From: Alphaproteobacteria bacterium
GTDB lineage: Bacteria; Pseudomonadota; Alphaproteobacteria; Micropepsales; Micropepsaceae
Direction of reading: 5' to 3'
Assembly (NCBI GenBank): GCA_019245415.1
Contig: JAFARO010000007.1
Span: 1-64,000 of the forward strand
Length of the DNA: 64,000 nucleotides
The number at the start of each line of letters is the position of its first letter. Positions within the stretch are counted from its first letter, which is position 1. The notes beneath the pieces are model-generated. The model worked only from the letters and a program-made list of their open reading frames with translations, was not told the DNA's origin and did no database searches. Positions 8,523-15,729 of the stretch are shown piece by piece. A program made the translations under genes and the position numbers.

Positions 8523-9613
8523 CAGCGCCGCGGCAGGATCGCCCAATAGTCGAGATCGAGAACGAGCTGCGGCGGATAGGGCGCGCCGGACGCGCCGGGA
8601 AATTCCGTGCAGGGAAGGTCCTTGGTGGCCACCAGGCGCAGGCGCAGAGCGCCGCAATCCTTGCGATCCAGGAAGGCGCCCGCGGTCTTGGGCACCGCCG
8701 CCTTGTCGAGCACTTCCGACCACGCATAGATCGTGTCGCCGGCGAACACCGGATTGACGTGCCGGCCGCCATTTATCGCGGCGATGAGCCAGGCATTGGC
8801 GAGCCCGTTATAAGATAGCGCCCGCGCCATCGAGATGACGTGGCCGCCATAGACGATGCGCTTGCCGAAGCGGCCCTGTTTCTCCGCGAACTGGTTGAAG
8901 TGCACCCGCGCGGTATTGTGATAGAGCCGCGTCGCCATCGCATGTTCGGCTTCCTCGACGGTGGTGCCGTCGATGTGGTCGATGCGCTCGCCGATCGCGT
9001 AGTCGTCCCAGCCGGACGCGCTGCCGGTCTCCCTCGGCACGGCTTTGAGATCGGCGGTCGCGGGCGCCACCAGCGTTGCGGGCGCAACGACGGCTTCGAA
9101 CTGCGGGACCGTCGCTTGCGCGCCTGCATCGGCGCCGCGCTTTCGCACCATCACCCAGCGGATCAACGAGATCACCTCGTCTTCCATCGCGTCGAGGCCC
9201 TCGGTGCGCACATAGACGATGCCGGTCTTGCCGTCCGAATTCTCCTTGAGACCGACGACCTCGGAGAAGGCGCTCAAGGTTGCGCCCGGATAGAGCGGTT
9301 TGCCGAAGCGGATCTGCGCATAGCCGAGATTGGCGATCGCGTTGAGCGAGATGTCGCTCACGCTCATGCCGAACACCATGTGGAACACCAGAAGATTGTC
9401 GAACGGCGTCGTCTCGAAACCGAGCGCCCTCGCCAGCGGCGCAGAGGATTGCAGCGCGAAGCGGCCGCCATAGATCGCCTTGTAGAGCGCCGCGTCGCCG
9501 TCGCTCAGCGTGCGCGCGGGCAGATGCACGAAGCGTTGCCCGAGCCGGAAATCCTCGAAGAAATTGCCGCGTGATGATTTGGAGATTTTCGTCAACTCAA
9601 AACCCCTTGTCAT
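8522..9613 (-). CDS. mch: MaoC-family tandem hotdog hydratase, probable mesaconyl-CoA hydratase
   Basis: The 363-residue protein has two hotdog halves, with the MaoC signature in the second (HFNQFAEKQGRFGKRIVYGG). The N-terminal GNFFEDFRLGQRF is typical of mesaconyl-C1-CoA hydratases, which interconvert mesaconyl-CoA and beta-methylmalyl-CoA in the ethylmalonyl-CoA pathway. The neighbouring CitE-type gene supports this reading. The start is uncertain: ATG 9613 lies inside the inverted repeat of the GIY-YIG element and overlaps that gene's stop (ATGA). A TTG at 9595, preceded by AAGGGG, lies just outside the element and may be the ancestral start. Confidence 0.8.
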   Translation of the reverse strand: MTRGFELTKISKSSRGNFFEDFRLGQRFVHLPARTLSDGDAALYKAIYGGRFALQSSAPLARALGFETTPFDNLLVFHMVFGMSVSDISLNAIANLGYAQIRFGKPLYPGATLSAFSEVVGLKENSDGKTGIVYVRTEGLDAMEDEVISLIRWVMVRKRGADAGAQATVPQFEAVVAPATLVAPATADLKAVPRETGSASGWDDYAIGERIDHIDGTTVEEAEHAMATRLYHNTARVHFNQFAEKQGRFGKRIVYGGHVISMARALSYNGLANAWLIAAINGGRHVNPVFAGDTIYAWSEVLDKAAVPKTAGAFLDRKDCGALRLRLVATKDLPCTEFPGASGAPYPPQLVLDLDYWAILPRR

Positions 9614-9990
9614 CCCGGACGCGCCGTAGGCGCGGTCCGGGACCAAGCGTCGGCCATGGCGGGATATAGATCGGTCCAGTACGGATTGTCGCGCTCTATA
9701 AGATTTTTCTTCCAGTCCCGCCGCCAGCGCTTGATCCGCTTCTCCCATGCGATGGCATCGTGGATATCTCCATATCTTTCGTACCACACCAGCATTTTGA
9801 TCCCGTATTTGCTAGTGAAGCCGGGGATGAGGCCCTCCCGGTGTTCACAGACGCGTCGTAAGAGATCGTTGGTCACGCCGGTATAGAGCGTGCCCTGGGG
9901 TTTGCTGGCCAGCATGTATACGAAATAGCAATGATCGCGCATGGCCTTTCTCTGGGTCCCGGCACTCGCTGCGCTCGGCCGGGATGACAA
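9607..9990. mobile_element. 384-bp element with 12-bp terminal inverted repeats carrying a GIY-YIG gene
   Basis: The ends TTGTCATCCCGG (9607-9618) and CCGGGATGACAA (9979-9990) are perfect 12-bp inverted repeats. Each end carries a longer internal palindrome: 9614-9641 with a GTA loop, and TCCCGGC/GCCGGGA at 9957-9984. One nuclease gene fills the middle. The right end abuts the stop codon of the malyl-CoA gene (9991-9993) exactly, and the left end falls at the start of the hydratase gene. This suggests insertion between two genes that otherwise would be adjacent. Mobility is inferred. Confidence 0.6.
9610..9942 (-). CDS. GIY-YIG domain nuclease-like protein
   Basis: The 110-residue protein is of the short single-domain GIY-YIG type (YhbQ/UPF0213-like). 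The first motif appears as FVYMLASK and the second as LYTGVTNDLLRRVCEHR, with the catalytic-type Arg following. The motif KYGIKMLVWYERYGDIHDAI and the basic WEKRIKRWRR are typical of this widespread alphaproteobacterial group. The ATG at 9942 gives MRDHCYFVYMLASK; a longer frame to 9990 only reads through the palindromic end. The last residues (WSRTAPTARPG) are encoded by the other palindromic end. The biological role is unknown; DNA nicking is the family activity. Confidence 0.85.
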   Translation of the reverse strand: MRDHCYFVYMLASKPQGTLYTGVTNDLLRRVCEHREGLIPGFTSKYGIKMLVWYERYGDIHDAIAWEKRIKRWRRDWKKNLIERDNPYWTDLYPAMADAWSRTAPTARPG

Positions 9991-10854
9991 TCAGATCATA
10001 GCAGCGATCGCGTCCGCCAGCGCCACGGTGCGGCGCGCGATCTCGGCATGGAGGAGTTCGACCATGCGGCCGTCGAGCTTGATCGCGCCCTTGCCGCGGT
10101 TCTCCGGCAGATCGAAGGCGGCGAGGATCTTGCGCGCGTCCTCCACTTCCTCCGGCGACGGCGCAAAGCTCCGGTTGCAGGGCTCGACCTGGCTTGGATG
10201 GATCAGGGTCTTGCCGTCGAAGCCGAAGCCGCGGGCTTGGGCGCACGAGGCGGAAAATCCATCGCCGTCCTGGATGTCGTTGTAGACGCCGTCGATGACG
10301 GCGAGACCATGCGCCCGCGCCGCGGCGACGCTCAAGCCCAGAGCGGCATGGAGATTGGCGCGGTCCACCATGTGCCGGCCGCGCAGCTCCTTGATCAGGT
10401 CGTTGGTGCCCATCACGAAGGCGGCGAGCCTGCCGCCGGCGCCCGCCAGCGCAGCGACATTGAGAACAGCCAGCGGCGTCTCGATCATCGCCCAGAGCCT
10501 AATGGCGGCGTCGGCATGCAGCCTCACGAGCCGTTCCTCGGCGGCGTGAAGATCGGCCAGGGTCGATACCTTGGGCAGCAGGATCGCGTCCGGCTTCGCC
10601 GCGACGGCCGCGGCGAGATCGGCCTCGCCCCACGGCGTGGCGAGCGCGTTGATCCGCACGATCACCTCGCGCTTGCCGAAGCCGCGCGCCGCGACCGCGT
10701 CGCAGACCTGTCGGCGCGCGAGCTCCTTGGCATCGGGCGCGACTGCATCTTCCAGATCGAGGATCAGCGCGTCGGCGGCCAATGCGCGGGCCTTCTCGAG
10801 CGCACGCGCATTGGAACCGGGCATATAGAGGACGGAGCGGCGCGGACGGATCAT
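9991..10854 (-). CDS. CitE/HpcH-family (3S)-malyl-CoA thioesterase or lyase (Mcl2-type)
   Basis: The 287-residue TIM-barrel protein has the CitE hallmarks RRSVLYMPGS, LILDLEDAVAPD, AMIETPLAVLN, VMGTNDLIKEL and FDGKTLIHPSQ. By recalled similarity it is closer to the roughly 285-residue Mcl2 type, (3S)-malyl-CoA thioesterase, than to the roughly 320-residue malyl-CoA lyase Mcl1; an alignment is needed to settle this. Mcl2 hydrolyses malyl-CoA to malate in the glyoxylate-assimilation end of the ethylmalonyl-CoA pathway. It is coupled to the upstream SnoaL-like gene by an ATGA overlap. Confidence 0.82.
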   Translation of the reverse strand: MIRPRRSVLYMPGSNARALEKARALAADALILDLEDAVAPDAKELARRQVCDAVAARGFGKREVIVRINALATPWGEADLAAAVAAKPDAILLPKVSTLADLHAAEERLVRLHADAAIRLWAMIETPLAVLNVAALAGAGGRLAAFVMGTNDLIKELRGRHMVDRANLHAALGLSVAAARAHGLAVIDGVYNDIQDGDGFSASCAQARGFGFDGKTLIHPSQVEPCNRSFAPSPEEVEDARKILAAFDLPENRGKGAIKLDGRMVELLHAEIARRTVALADAIAAMI

Positions 10855-11357
10855 GGCGCGCGGTTATAGCGGGCGCGGACGGCGGCGGCATAGGCCTCGA
10901 CATCGGGACGGTCTCGGAAATTGCGCGCCCATTTCGCCATCACCTTGGACATGCGCTCCGGTGGGACGCCGAGCTGGAACTGGGCCACGCCGCCGTTCAC
11001 GCTCTCATGATATTCAGCGATCAGGCCGTCCTTCAGATCGAAGCGGCTGATGCCGTCGATCACCACTTCGCGGCCCTGGAATTGTGGAATGCGCGAGACG
11101 AAGCGCGACAACGAGCGGGCATAGGCGAGGTCACCGTTGCAGACCGGGTCGAAGAACTGCCAGTCGTATTGCGCCGCGTCGCGGTGGAAAAGGTTCTCCA
11201 GCATGTCCGCGATCGCCGCGCGGCCGCGATGCGGACCGTAGATGTAATCGTCGTAGAGCCCATCTTCGGTGAAGCAGGCGGCAAAGGCCTTGCCGTCTCC
11301 TGCCGTGGCAGCGGCGGAGAAACGGGTGAGGAGGGAAGCGAAGTCGGAAGGAGTCAT
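10851..11357 (-). CDS. SnoaL/NTF2-like fold protein
   Basis: The 168-residue protein starts with the typical FASLLTRFSAAATAGDGKAFAACFTEDGLYDDYIYG of NTF2-like proteins. A cone-shaped beta-sheet region follows (FDPVCNGDLAYARSLSRFV, GISRFDLKDGLIAEYHE). The family includes isomerases, cyclases and small binding proteins, so no reaction can be assigned. Its ATGA coupling to the malyl-CoA gene suggests a part in the same acyl-CoA metabolism. It starts 48 bp after the asd stop, with a palindromic repeat in between. Confidence 0.75.
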   Translation of the reverse strand: MTPSDFASLLTRFSAAATAGDGKAFAACFTEDGLYDDYIYGPHRGRAAIADMLENLFHRDAAQYDWQFFDPVCNGDLAYARSLSRFVSRIPQFQGREVVIDGISRFDLKDGLIAEYHESVNGGVAQFQLGVPPERMSKVMAKWARNFRDRPDVEAYAAAVRARYNRAP

Positions 11358-11369
11358 TTTAGCTCTTCT

Positions 11370-11398
11370 CCCTCGCCCCCGCGCAGCGGGGGAGAGGG
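11370..11398. repeat. REP-like GC-rich palindrome
   Basis: The arms CCCTCGCCCCCGC and GCGGGGGAGAGGG pair around a GCA loop with one mismatch. Such CCCTC...GAGGG palindromes are common intergenic repeats in alphaproteobacteria. It separates asd from the SnoaL-like gene and may act as a transcript stabiliser or partial terminator. Confidence 0.6.
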
Positions 11399-11405
11399 GA
11401 TTTCC

Positions 11406-12425
11406 TTAAGCCGCCTTCAGGATCTTGCGGTTGATCAGGCATTCGGCGATCTGTACCGCGTTAAGCGCCGCGCCCTTGCGCAGGTTGTCGCTCACGACCC
11501 ACAGCGACAGGCCGTGTTCGACGGTGGGATCCTTGCGGATGCGGCTGACATAGGTCGCGTCCTCGCCGGCGCATTCGACCGGCGTGACGTAGCCGCCGTC
11601 CTCGTGCTTGTCGACCACCAGCACGCCGGGTGCGGCGCGCAGCACTTCGCGGGCGCGCGCCGCGGTGATCGGCTTCTCGAACTCGACATTGACAGCTTCG
11701 GAGTGGCCCACGAACACCGGCACGCGCACGCAGGTGGCGGTCAGCAAGATGTTCGGGTCCAGGATCTTCTGCACTTCCGCCATCATCTTGAATTCCTCGT
11801 TGGTGTAGCCAGAGGCGTGGAATTCCTGGATGTGCGGGATGACGTTGAAGGCGATCTGCTTTGGGAAGTTTTCGCTCTCGATCGGATCGGCGACGAACAC
11901 CGCGCGGGTCTGGCGGAACAGCTCGTCCATCGCCGCCTTGCCGGCGCCGGAGACGGATTGATAGGTCGCCACCACGACGCGCTTGATCGTGGCCTCGTCG
12001 TGCAGGGGCTTGAGCGCGACCACCAGCTGGGCGATGGCGCAATTGGGATTGGCGACGATGCCTTTCTTGATGTTGTCGAGATCGTCGACGTTGACTTCCG
12101 GGACCACCAGCGGCACCTCGCGGTCGAGCCGCCAGCACGATGCATTGTCAATCACCAGCGCGCCCTGTGCCGCGATCTTGGGCGCCCAGGGCTTGGAGAC
12201 CGCCGAGCCTGCCGCCATCAGAACGATGTCGGTGCCCTTGAAGTCGCAATAGTCGAGCGCCTTGACCTTGAGCACTGCGTCGCCGAACGAGACTTCGGTG
12301 CCGATCGAACGCGTCGAGGCCAGCGCCACCACTTCGCGCGCCGGAAACCGCCGCTCCGCCAGCACGCTCAGCATCTCGCGACCGACATTGCCGGTCGCGC
12401 CGACGACCGCAACCTTGAAAGACAT
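11406..12425 (-). CDS. asd: Aspartate-semialdehyde dehydrogenase
   Basis: The enzyme reduces beta-aspartyl phosphate to aspartate semialdehyde with NADPH, feeding lysine/diaminopimelate, threonine and methionine synthesis in the cytoplasm. The 338-residue protein shows the nucleotide-binding VVGATGNVG (7-15), the SAVSKPWAPK region, the catalytic Cys129 in ANPNCAIAQ and the downstream QSVSGAGKAAMDEL. The ATG at 12425 is preceded by GAAGGG at a good distance. The longer frame to 12461 adds 12 residues before the family start and is not used. Confidence 0.95.
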   Translation of the reverse strand: MSFKVAVVGATGNVGREMLSVLAERRFPAREVVALASTRSIGTEVSFGDAVLKVKALDYCDFKGTDIVLMAAGSAVSKPWAPKIAAQGALVIDNASCWRLDREVPLVVPEVNVDDLDNIKKGIVANPNCAIAQLVVALKPLHDEATIKRVVVATYQSVSGAGKAAMDELFRQTRAVFVADPIESENFPKQIAFNVIPHIQEFHASGYTNEEFKMMAEVQKILDPNILLTATCVRVPVFVGHSEAVNVEFEKPITAARAREVLRAAPGVLVVDKHEDGGYVTPVECAGEDATYVSRIRKDPTVEHGLSLWVVSDNLRKGAALNAVQIAECLINRKILKAA

Positions 12426-12490
12426 GACGGGACACCCTTCGCACGCTCGAATGCGGAGCAATACAAGAGGAAGATGGCCGAGGAAAGGCG

Positions 12491-12826
12491 CTATTCGCCG
12501 GGATGCCAGCGCAGCTCGATTTTGGCGGTGCCGTTCTGCACGCCTGCAGCAATGCCCGGGGCGCCGCTGCCCCCCAGCTTGTGCTCGAACATGTCGAGAT
12601 TGCCGTTGTCCAGGCCCAGTCGCCGCGCAACGCCGGCCGTGTAGGTCATGGTGAAGCGCGGGGGTGGGGCGGTTGGGGGTTGTGGGGCAGTGGGCTGCAG
12701 CCGACGGCTCAGTTGCAACGGGCTGCTGCGCCAGAGGTCGTGGCCTTGAAGCGGCGGCTGGGCAAGATCGTCGGCCAAAGCCGGCATCGCCGCACCAAAC
12801 GCCAGGGCGAACAAGACGGTTCGCAT
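12491..12826 (-). CDS. Small exported protein of unknown function
   Basis: The 111-residue protein has a signal peptide at residues 1-18 (ends PALA). A proline-rich linker (about 43-57) leads to a C-terminal part with TMTYTAGVARRLGLDNGNLDMFE and a strand KIELRWHPG. No family is recognised. GGGGAG nine bases before the ATG supports the start. Just upstream, CTGAGG and CCTCAG form a perfect 6-bp hairpin (about 12842-12859) directly before the ribosome binding site. Confidence 0.6.
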   Translation of the reverse strand: MRTVLFALAFGAAMPALADDLAQPPLQGHDLWRSSPLQLSRRLQPTAPQPPTAPPPRFTMTYTAGVARRLGLDNGNLDMFEHKLGGSGAPGIAAGVQNGTAKIELRWHPGE

Positions 12827-12899
12827 GATCTTCTCTCCCCGCTGAGGCTAAAACCTCAGAGCTGAAGAAAAGGTTGCCTGCCCTACTGCGGATTAACCT

Positions 12900-14123
12900 C
12901 TAAACTTGCAGAATTCCCGACGAGACGAGCGCGGCGATCTCCGCGTCGGACATCGCGAGTTCTTCGCGCAGGACTTCGGCCGTGTGCTCGCCCAGACGCG
13001 GCGGTGGCCGGCGGTATTCCGGCGGGGTGCGCGAAAGGCGCAGCGGACTGGCGACAAGCTTCAGTGCGCCCGCGTCAGGATGGGACATCGCGACGGTCAG
13101 GCCGCGCGCTATGGCCTGGGGATCGGCAAAGACCTGATCGATGCGGTTGATCGGGCCGCAGGGCACGTTGCCGGCCTCCAGCGCCGCGATCCAATCGCGC
13201 AAGCTGCGCGCGCGCAGGATCGGCTCCAGCAGGGCGATCAGGATGTCGCGATGGGCGACGCGCGCGGCATTGCTCTGAAAGCGCGCATCGGACGCCAGTT
13301 CGGGCACGCCGGCCGCGCGCGCGAAGCTTGCGAACTGGCGGTCGTTGGCCACCGCCAGGATCAGGTGACCGTCGCCGACCGCGAAGACCTGATACGGCAC
13401 GATATTGGGATGGGCATTGCCGAGCCGGGTCGGCAGCATTCCCCCTGCCAGATAGTTCGTGGCCTGGTTGGCGAGGGCGGCGGCCTGGCAGTCGAACAGC
13501 GCCATGTCGATCGACTGGCCCTCGCCGGTACGCGCCTGGTGCAGCAGAGCCGCCAGGATGGCGATTGTCATGTAGAGACCGCTTACCAGGTCGCTCACCG
13601 CCACGCCGACCTTCATTGGCGCGCCGCCAGGTGCGCCGTCGGGCTGGCCGGTCACGCTCATCAGCCCGCCCATGCCCTGGATCAGGTAGTCGTAGCCCGC
13701 CTTGTCCTTCCTTGGGCCGTCGTGGCCGAAACCGGTGAGCGAGCAATAGACGAGCGCCGGGTTTTCGGCCGCGAGGCTGCGCTCGTCGAGACCGTAGCGT
13801 GCGAGGGCGCCGGTCTTGAAGTTCTCCACGACAACATGGGAGCGGCGCGCCAGCCGTTTGACGAGCGCGGCGCCCTCGGGCTTGGCGAAATCGACGGCAA
13901 CCGACCTTTTGTTGCGGTTGGCGGCCAGGAAATACGTCGCATCGGCCTTGGTTCCGTCCGCACCCTCGAGAAAAGGCGGCCCGAAATGCCGGGTCTCGTC
14001 GCCCTCGCCGGGCCGCTCGATCTTGATCACCTCCGCGCCGAGGTCGCCCAGGATCTGGGTGGCCCAGGGTGCGGCGAGGACCCGCGACAGGTCGAGCACC
14101 CGGATATGGGACAATGCCCCCAT
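12900..14123 (-). CDS. Class III CoA-transferase (CaiB/BaiF family)
   Basis: The 407-residue protein carries the family features: VLDLSRVLAAPWATQILGD at the N-terminus, VIKIERPGEGD, NRNKRSVAVD, the catalytic aspartate in AGYDYLIQ (Asp145), and TGFGHDGP. These enzymes move CoA between carboxylic acids through an aspartyl-CoA anhydride. The substrate cannot be read from the sequence. A mesaconate or methylsuccinate type is worth testing, given the nearby ethylmalonyl-CoA-type genes, but such transferases are often misassigned. Confidence 0.88.
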   Translation of the reverse strand: MGALSHIRVLDLSRVLAAPWATQILGDLGAEVIKIERPGEGDETRHFGPPFLEGADGTKADATYFLAANRNKRSVAVDFAKPEGAALVKRLARRSHVVVENFKTGALARYGLDERSLAAENPALVYCSLTGFGHDGPRKDKAGYDYLIQGMGGLMSVTGQPDGAPGGAPMKVGVAVSDLVSGLYMTIAILAALLHQARTGEGQSIDMALFDCQAAALANQATNYLAGGMLPTRLGNAHPNIVPYQVFAVGDGHLILAVANDRQFASFARAAGVPELASDARFQSNAARVAHRDILIALLEPILRARSLRDWIAALEAGNVPCGPINRIDQVFADPQAIARGLTVAMSHPDAGALKLVASPLRLSRTPPEYRRPPPRLGEHTAEVLREELAMSDAEIAALVSSGILQV

Positions 14124-14218
14124 CGCCCGTCTTTCTTAACGTTGGCGATGCGAAAGATTCGCATGGCGCCACAAGCCACTGTATGGTTCATGCGGCTGTC
14201 GAACAACGAGACAAAACA

Positions 14219-14941
14219 ATGGGAAAGACATTCCGGGCTGGGGTGTGCCTCGCTGCGCTTGTGGCGCTTTCATCCACCGACGCGCTGGCGCGTCATTCGT
14301 CGAATTGCGCCGACCCGAGCGAGGTCAGTGCCCTGCAGACCGCCGCCGTGCAGCAGGAGCTGATGGACTCCGCGCTCGGCTGTGGCCAGCGTTTCCTGGA
14401 GAAATTCAACGCCTTCCAGACTTCCTACGGGCCCGAGCTGCGCCGCTCCGACAGCGTGCTGCTCACCTTCTTCAAGCGGCTCTACGGCCCCTCGCGCGGC
14501 GACGCGGCCTACAACCTGTTCAAGACCAACATGGCGTCGAAGGCCGAGATGCGCCGGGTGCGCAACATCACCGATTTCTGCTCTTCCGCCGATCTGGTCT
14601 TCGCCGCGGCACTCGCGGCCGACAAGCCGGCGCTGAGCGATTTCGTCTCCGGCGTGAAGATCGACGACACCGATGAATCGCCGGTCGGCGCCTGCCAGAT
14701 CACCGTGGCGGTCACCCTGCATGGCGTCATGGCAGGGCCGGACCGGCTCCCTAAGCCCAATCCGCTGCGCACGGTGGCGACCGAGGTCTTGCCCTCCCCG
14801 GCGAGCCTGTCGATGGGTGCTGCCCCCGCTCCAGCGCCCCAGGCGATCCCGGTCGCAGCGACCGCTCCGGAGCAGCCCAAGGCAAGCGAGAAGCCCAAGG
14901 ACAAGAAATCCGGCTTCCTGTCGGGACTGTTCGGGAACTAG
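14219..14941 (+). CDS. Exported Cys-containing protein of unknown function
   Basis: The 240-residue protein starts with a signal peptide (about residues 1-24, ends DALA). It has four cysteines in the mature part (SSNCADP, LGCGQ, TDFCSS, VGACQ), enough for two disulfides. The first 160 residues look helical. A proline/alanine-rich linker follows, then a short basic tail (KPKDKKSGFLSGLFGN). No family is recognised. The ATG at 14219 is chosen because it begins the signal peptide; the open frame extends further upstream, over the start of the divergent CoA-transferase gene. Confidence 0.6.
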   Translation: MGKTFRAGVCLAALVALSSTDALARHSSNCADPSEVSALQTAAVQQELMDSALGCGQRFLEKFNAFQTSYGPELRRSDSVLLTFFKRLYGPSRGDAAYNLFKTNMASKAEMRRVRNITDFCSSADLVFAAALAADKPALSDFVSGVKIDDTDESPVGACQITVAVTLHGVMAGPDRLPKPNPLRTVATEVLPSPASLSMGAAPAPAPQAIPVAATAPEQPKASEKPKDKKSGFLSGLFGN

Positions 14942-14956
14942 GGCCCTAGGCGAGCC

Positions 14957-15448
14957 CTACTTCGAACCCCAGGTGATCTGGGCATCGGTACCGTCGCCGG
15001 CCTTGGTGACCGTGACGGAAACCGTGCGGTTTTCCTTCTCGTTGGCCGCCACATAGGTCGAGCTGCCGCCCATATCCATCATCGCGGTCTGGGCCATGCC
15101 GGAGGCCTCGGCCTTCTGTTTGTAAAAGGCGATGATTTCTGCCGGCGCCGCCTTGGCGTGAAACGCCACCATGCCGCCCGCGCCGTCCTTGCCCTGACCG
15201 CTGAAGCTCGCCGTGACGTTGGCGCCGGGATAGAGCGGCAAATTCGGCGGCATCTTGGCATTCGCGCCGGTATTGAATTCGGCCTTTTCGCCGTTGGCGC
15301 CGGTAAACGTCATGTGGCTGTCGCCGCCATTGCCGCCGTTACTGACGGTGACGTTGTTGCCCTTGCTGTCGCTGTAGGTCTTGGTGTCGCTCTTGCCGCA
15401 GGCGGTGAGAGCGGCGGCCATCAGGAAAACGGCGGCGATTCTGCGCAT
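14957..15448 (-). CDS. Putative lipoprotein of unknown function
   Basis: The 163-residue protein starts MRRIAAVFLMAAALTACGKSD, a clear lipoprotein signal with the lipobox LTAC, so a lipid-anchored Cys is expected at about residue 17. The mature part opens with a Gly/Asn/Ser-rich stretch and then a compact domain (PLYPGANVTASFSGQG, VAFHAKAAPAEIIAFYKQKAEASG). The second half resembles small periplasmic folds that follow lipoprotein signals, but I cannot name a family. GGGGAG upstream supports the ATG at 15448; the longer frame to 15553 reads back through a terminator. It converges on the exported protein at 14219-14941. Confidence 0.7.
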   Translation of the reverse strand: MRRIAAVFLMAAALTACGKSDTKTYSDSKGNNVTVSNGGNGGDSHMTFTGANGEKAEFNTGANAKMPPNLPLYPGANVTASFSGQGKDGAGGMVAFHAKAAPAEIIAFYKQKAEASGMAQTAMMDMGGSSTYVAANEKENRTVSVTVTKAGDGTDAQITWGSK

Positions 15449-15509
15449 ATCGAACTCCCCAGGAAATCCGCGAAAGGTTTGCCCAAGCCCCGGCCAAAAA
15501 CAAGCTGGC

Positions 15510-15549
15510 CGGAAAAACAAGAAGGGCCGCCTCGCGAGAGACGGCCCTT
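15510..15549 (-). terminator. Rho-independent terminator of the 15.6-kb small transcript
   Basis: On the minus strand AAGGGCCGTC (15549-15540) pairs with GGCGGCCCTT (15531-15522) around an 8-base loop, with one G-U pair. CTTGTTTTT follows. It lies between the 24-codon frame and the lipoprotein gene. Confidence 0.75.
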
Positions 15550-15694
15550 GCATTGTCAGACTGGGTTCAGGCGAACCCGCGGCACCTTCTCAGGCGCTCA
15601 TCCCCCGGACGGATACGATCCAGGTCGCGGATTGAGCCTTCCGCAGGCAATGACAATGAGACACTGGACCACCTCCTTTCAAAACTGGTTGCGT
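15512..15694 (-). ncRNA. Candidate stand-alone small transcript (about 180 nt) with an internal short frame
   Basis: The interval is bounded by its own promoter (-10 at 15706-15701) and a strong terminator (15549-15510), and no gene of normal size fits inside it. It contains a short frame with an exceptionally strong ribosome binding site (15590-15664) and GC-rich complementary parts (TCCGCGACC with GGTGCCGCGG; GGGTTCGCCTGAACCC). It could be a small mRNA for a short peptide, a dual-function RNA or a regulatory RNA. I cannot match it to a named RNA family. Boundaries are estimates. Confidence 0.5.
15590..15664 (-). CDS. Candidate 24-residue peptide with very strong RBS
   Basis: A GTG at 15664 opens 24 codons and ends at TGA 15590. 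AAAGGAGGTGG lies directly upstream with about seven bases spacing, the best Shine-Dalgarno sequence in the window. The peptide has two His-Cys pairs near its start (SHCHC), then a basic stretch and a hydrophobic WIVSV. It is too short to name. The evidence for translation is the binding site and the surrounding promoter and terminator. Confidence 0.4.
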   Translation of the reverse strand: MSHCHCLRKAQSATWIVSVRGMSA

Positions 15695-15700
15695 GCGCCA

Positions 15701-15729
15701 CTTATAAGGCGCGCCCGCCTTTTCGTCAC
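15701..15729 (-). promoter_or_regulatory. Sigma70-type promoter of the 15.6-kb small transcript
   Basis: On the minus strand GTGACG (15729-15724) and TATAAG (15706-15701) are separated by 17 bases; they match the consensus at four and five of six positions. The -35 box overlaps the stop codon of the aldolase gene. The transcription start is expected near 15694. Confidence 0.5.

Noticed and set aside
10782-12644. 620-codon plus-strand frame over the CitE-type, SnoaL and asd genes
   Set aside because: It runs antisense to three well-supported genes and their junctions and has shadow-like composition.
15570-15650. Plus-strand sequence with CTTCTCAGGCGC followed by CCCCC, faintly like a glycine riboswitch
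   Set aside because: The conserved core and paired P1 stem are missing, and no plus-strand gene lies downstream; the minus-strand reading with promoter, RBS and terminator is better.
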